Below, piece after piece: positions 44,425 through 56,400 of a stretch of DNA of 64,000 nt (the first letter of the stretch is position 1; each line of letters begins with the position of its first letter). The notes beneath the pieces are model-generated. The model worked only from the letters and a program-made list of their open reading frames with translations. It made no database searches and was not told the origin of the DNA. The position numbers and the translations under genes were made by a program. The stretch lies in contig NC_047068.1 in assembly GCF_902459465.1 (NCBI RefSeq), positions 6,324,001 through 6,388,000 on the forward strand. Reading direction: 5' to 3'. This DNA comes from Asterias rubens (Eukaryota > Echinodermata > Asteroidea > Forcipulatida > Asteriidae).

Positions 44425-47400
44425 CTGAAGTAAAACAAAAATTAAACAACCAAAACATGATTGAATTAAAATATAATTACCCGGCACATTTTAAAAATAG
44501 ATCAAAGGGAATGTGGTATAGGATTTCAGAAGCAGACTTTCGTTTCATTAGTCAATGTACAACATTATAACATAGTTAGACAAGTAATACATCTATTTCA
44601 ATGTTGCCATGATTAAATACATACATGCAAGTCGTGAGAAATTGAGATTTATGACACACCCTTGGAGTATAGCCCTACATTGTGGATAATCAAACTACGC
44701 AACATGTATTTGGATGGAGCGTTAGCACAACATTCAGTGGTGTCAAACTGATGTTGTGACCAAATTAAACATTTTTTGCAAACTTTCAATTGAATAAAAC
44801 ACCTCCCAAATAAATTTTTTTTTGCAAACTTTCAATTGAATAAAACACCTCCCAACACAATTTTGAATACTCGTTTGACATTGTTACAATCTGTGACTAT
44901 CTGTTTGTGTTCTGTATTTATGGCTTTCCAATAAATTTCAAGACTTTCAGAAAAGATTTGCCTAGAAACCTTTAAATTTCTGTCTCCTCTAAATTGTGTA
45001 CTGCGCCACAGATAATTACGATGCACAACCAAAATTTTAATTATGTCTTAAGGCCGGTGTATAGTTGGTCGCACGACGGAAATCTTGCGCGCAATCTTAA
45101 GACTGAGGCCTAAAAACCGTGTCGTTTTATGATCGCTCATCTAGATTTCCGACGCCCGACCATCGCGCGACTGACTATAACTCGGCCTTTAATCATAATT
45201 TGTTGCTTGTTACAATAGTTTTTTGTTGATTGATTTATCACTGTTATTGTTAAATAGATTAGAGAACTCTGAGTTGTGCTGTTTCTTTTTGTGACTAAAT
45301 TTCAATCAAAATTTATTACATGTTACTATAGTTTTTTTATTGATTGATTTATCACTGTTATTGCTTAATATATTAGAGAACTATAATTGCGCGTTTCTTT
45401 GTGCGACTAAATGGCTGCCTGTTTTTATTGGCAATTATGGATCTCAGCCCAGTTCCGTTCTGTGAAGGGGAACCTTCTTGGTTATAATTATTATTGGTTT
45501 ATTCAAAATCAAAATTGCAGCCAAAAGGCTGAATTATGTTTAGGTTTACAATATAAAATTTGCATATATATCTGGAAGCAATTTCAACTTGTCAAGAGAT
45601 GGTCTGCAAAACGTTGGCGAGAAAACTGCTGGGTATTGTTGGTCTACTGATGATGGCAAACTACGCTGCTGTAAATGGCCAGTGTTGGAAGCCATGCCCC
45701 CCTACTTGAAGCCAGTGGCAAGACAAATGCTACAAGATGCATGATGCTGCAGTTACATGGGAAGAGGGCAAGCAGCAGTGTGTTGAGTTGGGTGGGGTGA
45801 TGGTTGTCACTCAAACCGAAGGAGAGATACAACACCTCCACAACATGTGCAGCTGCCACATAATTTGGATTGGCTGCAACTTGAATAAAGGTTTGTACAC
45901 AATTCTAAAAATGATGTTCAAGCTACAGTTCTTATAGTTCATTTTATTTCATGACAAAATGTTGACAAAAGACCAAAATGCCACCCAGGGTGGCTACAAG
46001 AACAACCTGGACTGATGTGAAAACAAAGTGGAAACCTGTGTCAGGCTGTTGTTAAATAGACTGTGAAAGTCTCGCACATTTCAAATAAAGACTATATATT
46101 TTTCTACGAGTCTTAAAATCAAAATTTTTACAAAACAATCAAGACTAATATTTTTAATAAAAGTGGCAAAGTAAGTTATTTTATAGTGTTACATCGAATA
46201 TGCAGCATTTCTGGACATATCAATGATTGTTTCCAACCAACAAATGAACTTTGCAATTTGAAAAATGAAGGATAATAAGAAATGCTTGCCCATAATTGGG
46301 AAGCTTTTACTTTTAAGTCAAAATTAAAAACAGGTAATTATCAAAATAGGAATGATCATCTAGACCAATTTGACAAACGAAACTGGTAGCGCCCTCAATC
46401 GAAAAAATTTACAACTGCAGCAATCTGAAGACACCGCAGCAATCGGCGCGCGTAGCTCAACACTTGCGCGCCCGGTGACGCGCATGGACTGGTGTTTTCA
46501 AATGAAAACCTCCTTGATAACAATGTCCATCCAATACTGAACTTCAAGAGATTATTTTTGTCAGGATTTTTTGGGGTCAAAGTCAAGGAAATTGCATTCT
46601 GCAGAATCTGTAAATTATGGTATAACATTTTTTTTTTATTTTGATCCCGGTATCATGATGAATGTGCACATAATCATGATTAATGTTAATCTTTGTTTTG
46701 TTTGTTTTCACTGAAAAACGATCATGGAAATTGAAAAAACGATAGAGGGTGGAAACTTGAATCCATTTTTGAACACAGTGTGTACTTTCAATACGATCTT
46801 GACGCTCCAAACATTTGTTGTAATGGGATTTTTATTTCTGATTGACTTGGTTCAGGTACCTGGGTTTGTTTGGACGGGGAAGGTAACATTAATGTAGAGG
46901 ACAACAGATGGGCTGATAGTCAGCCAGACGATGTCACAAACAACCGCAATTGGGTGGTTGGCCATGCTTCACGCTGGTTTGATGGGGATTGTGGATGCAC
47001 ACGCAAGTTTTTCTGTCAGCGTCCCGTAACAAAAGGTTTTAAAACCCTTTAATAATGTGTTGTAATTTGTGACTGTGAGTAGTGATTTTGAAAAAACATT
47101 AATATTTGACTCTATTTTGCAGAGTTCTCTATCGTTCTCAATAAGTGGACTTTGTAATGTCATGAAATTACGCCCCCCAAAAAATAACATTAAAAGTATA
47201 CTATGTTTAAAATATTTCTCATCATTAGCTTTTATCTCCCCAAGCACCCAATCTGAAGGCAACGTGGTTAACTGCTTGTCCACTTTGTGGAAACCATTTG
47301 TAAAATACCAAGCTAATAATTAAATGAGGGGCCTACATTTTGCTTAGTAAAAAAGAAAAGAAAATGTTGTATGGAGTCATCAATCTTGATATTTTAACCG

Positions 47401-50400
47401 AACAACTTCAAATTCTGTTTCCAAGATATATTCTCAAAGCGGAGCATTCGACAAGGTCACTTTGTATTAATTGTACATCTTGCTATAATGTTTATTGTGC
47501 AGTTAAAGCTAACAAATTGTGATATTAGTTATAAAATATCAGTTTCATGTAACTGTGTGAAAAATAACTTTAGGCGTAAAGGTACCGGACACCTTTGGTA
47601 TATTCTCACTTTGTGTATCCCAAAATTTTCATAAAACAACAAATCTAATTAATTTGGACTCCATTGTTCAATGAGGTTGCAAGAGTATGAAAAAAACCTT
47701 GTTGTGCAAATTTGTGTGCATTCAGATGCCTCAAAAAGAGTTCAGGCTTTTTAATATATATATTTTTGAAATATTTAAGTGAGAAATCACTTCTTTCTCA
47801 AAAATTATGTTACTTCAGAGGGAGCCGTTTCTCACAATGTTTGATACTATCAACAGCTTTCTATTGCTTGCTACCAAGTAAGTTGTTATGCTAACAGTTA
47901 TTTTGAGTAATAACCAATAGTGTCCAGTGCCTAGTTAATCAATTGGACATTCCAACTGGTAGAACTAAATGACGTAGTTGTTTGAAAACCAAATTTTCAA
48001 TAAGAGGGAAGTTGTCACACATTCAAGCATTCTTATGATAAAGCATAAAGCATTTATATTTTACTCCTTTGATTAATTATTTTGAATCGAAGTTAGAAGC
48101 TTTTGGGAGCTGACATAAATTTGAAGAATTTGCAAATATTTATAGTAATCTTTTCAGAAACCTTTTTTTCTGGCTGCCATCTTAAAAAATATAGTATTAA
48201 AAAGGAACTTTAAGACTTCATAAAAATATAGAAATACTTCTCAAAAGACAATGAAAGATGTAAAATGCATTACATGTGCGCCGATATCTGAAAAACGCAG
48301 CACCATTTGATAAGATTTGCAAGTTTTTTATTGTTTTCATAACGGTTTCAAATATTGACTTTATGTTGGTTTTGAAAGGATCTGCCTATTTGACGAAAGG
48401 TGATATCTTTGGTTTGTTCTTTGGTTTCAATCATGTCTGGTTTGAGGGTAAAAAGGAAGGGTGTCGCAGGGTGGAATGGAAATTAAAAAATCGGAAAAGA
48501 ACTTGCAGTTTGGTAGCTCATCCATTGAGATTTTGGCAAACTTCAGTTTTAACAGTTTTGTGGTAATATAATATATTAAACATATGCAGCTGCCTTGTAT
48601 CAATGTTAATACATTAAGTGATGTTTGAAGATTGGATATGGTGTGGAAAATAAGAAGCAACTATCAATAGTACACATGCTGGTACAACCATGTATAGTAC
48701 ACATGCTGGTACAACCATGTATAGTACACATGCTGGTACAACCATGTATAGTACACATGCTGGTACAACCATGTATAAAACCAGTTCAATAGTACACATG
48801 CTGGTACAACCATGTACATTATAAAACCGGTTCAATAGTACACATGCTGGTACAACCATGTATAAAACCGGTTCAATAGTACACATGCTGGTACAACCAT
48901 GTATAGTACACATGCTGGTACAACCATGTATAAAACCGGTTCAATCTAGTACACATGCTGGTACAACCATGTATAAAACCGCTTCAATAGTACACATGCT
49001 GGTACAACCATGTATAAAACCGGTTCAATAGTACACATGCTGGTACAACCATGTATAAAACCGGTTCAATAGTACACATGCTGGTAGAACCATGTATAAA
49101 ACCAGTTCAATCTAGTACACATGCTGGTACAACCATGTATAAAACCGGTTCAATAGTACACATGCTGGTACAACCATGTATAGTACACATGCTGGTACAA
49201 CCATGTATAAAACCGGTTCAATCTAGTACACATGCTGGTACAACCATGTATAGTACACATGCTGGTACAACCATGTATAAAACCGGTTCAATAGTACACA
49301 TGCTGGTACAACCATGTATAAAACCGGTTCAATAGTACACATGCTGGTACAACCATGTATAAAACCGGTTCAATCTAGTACACATGCTGGTACAACCATG
49401 TATAAAACCGCTTCAATAGTACACATGCTGGTACAACCATGTATAAAACCGGTTCAATCTAGTACACATGCTGGTACAACCATGTATAAAACCGGTTCAA
49501 TAGTACACATGCTGGTACAACCATGTATAGTACACATGCTGGTACAACCATGTATAAAACCGGTTCAATCTAGTACACATGCTGGTACAACCATGTATAG
49601 TACACATGCTGGTACAACCATGTATAAAACCGGTTCAATAGTACACATGCTGGTACAACCATGTATAAAACCGGTTCAATAGTACACATGCTGGTACAAC
49701 CATGTATAAAACCGGTTCAATCTAGTACACATGCTGGTACAACCATGTATAAAACCGCTTCAATAGTACACATGCTGGTACAACCATGTATAAAACCGGT
49801 TCAATCTAGTACACATGCTGGTACAACCATGTATAAAACCGGTTCAATAGTACACATGCTGGTACAACCATGTATAGTACACATGCTGGTACAACCATGT
49901 ATAAAACCGGTTCAATCTAGTACACATGCTGGTACAACCATGTATAGTACACATGCTGGTACAACCATGTATAAAACCGGTTCAATAGTACACATGCTGG
50001 TACAACCATGTATAAAACCGGTTCAATAGTACACATGCTGGTACAACCATGTATAAAACCGGTTCAATCTAGTACACATGCTGGTACAACCATGTATAAA
50101 ACCGCTTCAATAGTACACATGCTGGTACAACCATGTATAAAACCGGTTCAATCTAGTACACATGCTGGTACAACCATGTATAAAACCGGTTCAATAGTAC
50201 ACATGCTGGTACAACCATGTATAGTACACATGCTGGTACAACCATGTATAAAACCGGTTCAATCTAGTACACATGCTGGTACAACCATGTATAGTACACA
50301 TGCTGGTACAACCATGTATAAAACCGGTTCAATAGTACACATGCTGGTACAACCATGTATAAAACCGGTTCAATAGTACACATGCTGGTACAACCATGTA

Positions 50401-53400
50401 TAAAACCGCTTCAATAGTACACATGCTGGTACAACCATGTATAAAACCGGTTCAATAGTACACATGCTGGTACAACCATGTATAAAACCGGTTCAATCTA
50501 GTACACATGCTGGTACAACCATGTATAAAACCGGTTCAATAGTACACATGCTGGTACAACCATGTACATGTATAGTACACATGCTGGTACAACCATGTAC
50601 ATTATAAAACCGGTTCAATAGTACACATGCTGGTACAACCATGTATAAAACCGGTTAATAATTGGGTCTCAGAACTCATCACTGCAATATTACCTATCTT
50701 TGTGAAAGCTTGTATATATACTCAGCGCCTTGAGTACCATGTTTTGTAGATACGTGCGCTATATAAGACTTCTCTTTTATTGTTATTATTATTATTACTA
50801 GTAACGTATTGTTTAACCAGTTAGTGTTCATGTTCAGAGTCTTAACTGGGTAATTTTATGTGCATTACACAAGACACAGGACCAACAGAAAATCACTTCT
50901 GAAGGATCTTATGTCATAATATTATGTAAGGGATATATTCAGGATTAATTCATAAAACAAAGTATAATAAACAAAAACTCAAATTTGGAAAAATAAAAAA
51001 ATAAAAATATTTAAATAATTTAATCACATTTTTGGGGGGTCAATTATCATACTTTCCACAGCTGCATTTATTCTGATTGATTTTTAGAATCTTCAAAAAA
51101 GGATTCCAACTGCCACTGATGGAATTGAGCGGACAGCAGCAGTAGAAAATAAATTCCATACATTTGTGAATTGTTGGTAATCATCCTTGAAGAACCTTGA
51201 GCAAGGTCAAGCAATGTTGATTACAAACATACGCTGTGGAAGTTTTTCCTTATGGGTCTTGGAATGCTTAAAGGCACTGGACACTATTGGTAGTCACTCA
51301 AAATAATTGTTAGCATAAAAAAAACATACTTGGTAACGAGCAATGGAGAGCTGTTGATAGTATATAACATTGTAAGAAACGGCCCCCTCTAAAGTAACAA
51401 AGTTTTTTGAGAAAGAAGTATTTTGTCACTAAAATATTTGAATTTGATTTTGAGACCTCAGAATTAGATTTTGAGGTCTCGAAATCAAGCATGTTAAAGC
51501 ACACACCTTTGTTTCCTCATGCAAACTGGTATTTCACAATTACCAATGGTGTCCAGTGTCTTTAAAAAATACAATGCAATCATATTGTCATAATCATCGC
51601 AGTCCAGAGTCTGCACATCATTTGTTGTCTACCCAGAAAATATGTCTCGCTAATTTGTAATTTTCCAATATTAACACTCATATTAAAGGGAGGGTTCACC
51701 ATTTGATCATGTTTGTCTCTTTTTCCGTCTTTTGACAAGTGTCTTCAGTCTAGTGCCTTTTTAAAGACACTGGACACTATTGGTACATGTCAAAGACCAT
51801 TCTTCTCACTTGGTGTATCTCAACTGCATAAAATAACAAACCTGTGAAAATTTTAGCTCATATGGTCGTCAAAGTTGCGAGAAACTATGAAAGAAGGAAA
51901 AAACCTTGTCACACGAAGTTGTGTGCTTTCAGATGCTTGATTTCGAGACCCTCAAATTCCAATGCCGAGGTCTCGAAATCAAATTCGCGGAAAATTACTT
52001 CTTTCTCAAAAACTATGCACAGAGAGAGCCGTTTCTCAGCTGTTTTGTACTATCAATCTCTCCCCAATACTCGTTACCAAGTAAGGTTTTATGCCAATAA
52101 TTATTTTGAGTAATTACCAATAGTGACCACTGCCTTTAAAGTCTATTTCTTTTAAATTGCTTTGTATTGTTCAAATTTGTGAATGTAATTTTCTATTGAA
52201 TTGTTTATTGATGTAATGTAAATTTAGCTGCAATTCAATCTTCTGATTGGGATGGGTTTTTTTTTTCTTCAAATAATAAACCATTTATCTCATCTAATCT
52301 TACCTATACCTTGGTAAGGCCAAATAATAAAAAAAAACAGTTGACATGGTTGATCGTCCCCGCTCGCATCCTTTTTTGGGGCCGCATCCTTTCATTTACT
52401 ATTTTTCGATTTTTGTATAAAAAAAAATATATATAAAAAAAATTGTATCCATCTTTTCAAAAGGACTGGCCTAAGAGCTTTTCCCGAATCTAACTTGATG
52501 CTCTCGAACACTTGTAACCGTCTGTTTCATAAAACAATATTAGTGAATGCCTACCAGCAAATCTTTTTAGTGTTATCCGACCCTGTTAGTGTTAGTGTTA
52601 ACACAGGTCCTCATGCAACTAAGAGGTATAAATAAGTTTGCGGTTGATTCAAACTGAAGAATTGGTGGCCTGTTTGAAATACTTAGCAGCCATATTGAAA
52701 AAAAAATAGTAAATAGTAAATAGTAAGGCCCTCATCCTCCTCTTTTTTGAAAAATCCGGACGATCAACTGGTATTTTTTGTTATTTGGCTTAATTACTCC
52801 ATCTATATGACCACAAAATATTACTTGGTCAAGAGCACTAGAGAGCTGTTGACATTGTTAGGAATTACCCCCTTCGATGTAATTGAAAAAGGGAAATTTT
52901 CCAATAACAAATTTCATTCTGAGCAAAGACTGGCTCTATTATCTGAGAAAGACTTCAGTCAAATTACCAGATGAAACCAGTTCACTTCTGATAACACAAA
53001 AACGTGCAAAACTCTTACAAAACATACAGCATCTTATAAAACAGCATCTTACAATGGCACCATGGCTAATATCGCTAGTACACAGGCAAATGTTTTATGG
53101 ATACTTTGCAGATAAAGATAGGGAACCAGTTTACATCATTGGTTAAGAGTTATGTAGCACAGAGAAACTTGGAAGTTCTACTTTGTCCACTTGGCAGCTT
53201 AAATGAAATAAGGCTCAGAACCTTATGAATATGCATGAACACTAAGCTTCGCCCCATTGCGTATTGACCAATCACAATGCAACCAAGGTCCGACAAATAA
53301 GGTCCGACATGCGTGTGTGTATCTTGGTGCGCGCAGCAGAGTTGTGCATTGGAGAGCCCCACGTGTTCTTGCTCACACGTGCGTCGTGGGCGTAGCCTAC

Positions 53401-56400
53401 TGGATCGGTCTATTGACAGCAGAGGGGGCTGTTTAGTTTAATAGGCCATATTGGTCTTTTAACACATAAAACACTCTGCAAGAAATTTTTACTGTAATTA
53501 TTTATAAAAGTTAATGAACAGATGAGATTTGAACAATGTGGAAATTCATCCAAAATGGTTTGCAGGTCTGGGTTTCCTTTTGTTCTAGACCTGGTGTCAT
53601 AGGTCAATGTCACCAGGAGATTCTGACCCCATGGGAAATTAACATGGGCTGAAGGAGGTTGATTCAAAAGAGGGCGCTATCAGAAGACGTTGTACACAGT
53701 TTGTCTGCAGTTGGGGGGGGGGGGGAAATCTACTACATCACTTGAACACCAAGGCTTTCCAGATTTACACAATTCAGGAGGTTTTCTGACTCGTTTTGAC
53801 AGGATGTGGATAATTTCGTTCACCCTTTTGTGACAGCTTTACTTATTTACAGAAAAGTTTATTAATCACTGCGTGACTGTTAAATGAGTGAACTTTCATT
53901 ACAGAACTTGTAATTCAGAACAATTACATGTAAAACATCCATCATGGACAAACTTTATAGAGTATTTCCAGAACATGTATGTGATACAGACATGAGGAGA
54001 AAGTGTTGAAGTAGACAGATGCACATGAGAAGAGGATCACCAAGGGCATCTCTCAAACCTTGGCTTGGACTCTGGCTCCACCAGAACCGGATGTTGGAAC
54101 TACAACCCCATGCAAAATAAACCCTGCTCCAAAAATGTAGAGGACTTAAGGCCGGGTGCACACTCGCTGTGTTTCCACTGCGTACGCAACGCACGGAGCA
54201 CAAGCCGGAGACGAGGCTCAAGCCGAGGTTTCAGTTAGGCCCTATGTTCGACTATGATGTATGTGACTGTGGATATATCACTACATCTCGGATGGTACGC
54301 TGCAGACCAGGGGGGGGGGGGCGGAAGGGGTCGCGCCACGAACCCGCCACCTACGTTGAAAATAATCTCATTCTTCTTTCACGACGAGCGCCGGTCGAAG
54401 CTCTCCATACAAACGTACGCAAACGGTGCCCTGTGTAGTGCACGTAGATTCCCTATGTAAAATTAAAAGATTTCGAATACGTTCTACCCTTTGAACGCAG
54501 GCGCGCGGCCGTTGAGACTGCCTGGACGCGTCCATTTAATCAAAGGGTGCGTTTATCTCTAAATAGTGTTAATTCACCCAATTTTTACGCTAGAAAACAT
54601 CGTAAAATGATTTTTTTGCATTGCCAACTGCTTCAGTAACTTAATCATTTAATAAGCAACATATATTTAGCGTAATCGACATGTCTTACATACTATGTTT
54701 AAGATGTGCGCTTGCCTCAGAATTAACATTACCTGCGGCGAATGTTCCCGTCCGTCAACAGACGATCGTTTGCGTGGAAACCAAGTATAGGCAGAAACAA
54801 TTTTCTCAAAAATACCTCAAACGTCAAATATCCAGAGGATGTACGGAGGGATTTTGTTTAAACTGTCAGGAAAGAAAGATCTATCCCTCATCATAACGTT
54901 CAGTAAACAAAACCAGAGGATGAACGATAATTTTTTTCACATTATGTCGATGTTTATAGCCATTTTAGGGGTGACGTTTTGTAACGAAACTCCCGCCTGG
55001 ACCCATTCATACACGTTGGCCGCTGAAATAAGCCAACGAAAATTGTCGGTAAAATGTTTAAGCATTTTATGTAAAACTAATCAGTTTCACAATTGAAAAT
55101 ACTCTTACAATAAGTACTGTTATATTTTCAGTGCTGTTAAAGAGAGCATTTCAGCGGTATTCATGTTATCTTTTCTTGTTTAATATTGTCATCACCTATT
55201 TTTAAAATGGAGTGTACCCAAAACGCGCTAGCAAATGATTGCGCAATACCCCTTCCGCCCCCCCCCCCCCTGCTGCAGACCTTGATGTCATGCTGGTATC
55301 ATAGATCATTGTGCGCATCGGTTGATATACAAAGGCCACAGGCAATGCATAAACAAAACTAATACTTCATTTATTACTTTACAATATGTTTTCGCTCTTG
55401 TTCTCGTGCTAGTCTTGAGACGAGTCCAGTCGAGTCCGAGCGAGTCACGTATGTTTCGAGTTTGAGTCCATAAAAACCTAGACTCAAGATGACCGGTCTA
55501 ATGTCCAAGACTGGTCTAAAGTCCTCAAATATGGCGTCCTCTTTTTTAAGAGGACGCCATAACAACCAGAGACCAATTGTTCTCAGTGATTTTCCCAGAA
55601 AAAACAAAAAGCGTAAACAATTGAGTTTCATATACCATAAATTTCTTGGTGATGATACAAAAAGTTGCAATGGCCTCATGTTTCGACACTAACCCTAACA
55701 CAGACCTCAAATTAACCCAAACCACTCACAAATATCATAATGGTGCCACAGTGCCCTTCCCCAACTCTCAACACAAACTTACACTTTTCTTATAGAAGTG
55801 CCCCTTAACTGAGTAAACTTCCCGTGCCTCTTCAAGAGTGAGATTCAAGTCCTACCAACAGAGTTTTTTTTCATCAGACTTGATTGAATTTTGCTCGGGC
55901 ATTTAACGTGAGCGTGTTACCATTTCTGCTTGATACCGTGAGTTTTGCTGCATGCAAGCAACACGTGGGCCGAGCGAGGGCAGTATTTGTGCAATGAAGG
56001 ATGCCAGTCAACTACTCCAGGGGTCAAATTCACAAGGATTAAGGACAAGTCCTAAGTTGAACTAGTCCTAGGAGATAATAAAAACGTATGGCTAGTAATA
56101 AGTCAGGACGAGTAACTCGTCCTAACTCGAGATAAAACTAGTCTCAACTCTTTGTGATATCCCTTCCTGGGAGTTGAGGGTTAATACATGCATGCACATT
56201 CGTGGATATCTCATTTGGTAGAGCACCGGTCTGTTAATCCGGAGGTCGTTGGTTCAAGTCCTGCTCAAGTAAATCTATCTTTGTTCAATAAACCCAAACT
56301 GTAAAAATAATTCACCCATTCAGTTTCCCTTAATAATAATAATAATGATACGACTTGTAATGCGCACATATCCACCCTGGTGGGTGCTCAAGGCCCTTGA

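Noticed and set aside
49051..50376. Repetitive open frames reading [15 protein letters not shown]
   Set aside because: They follow mechanically from the minisatellite, recur every 347 bp, and have no start, splice or composition evidence.
48664..50660. CRISPR-like array of spaced repeats
   Set aside because: The spacers are the same few short extensions, not unique sequences, and the host is an animal nuclear genome. It is a minisatellite.
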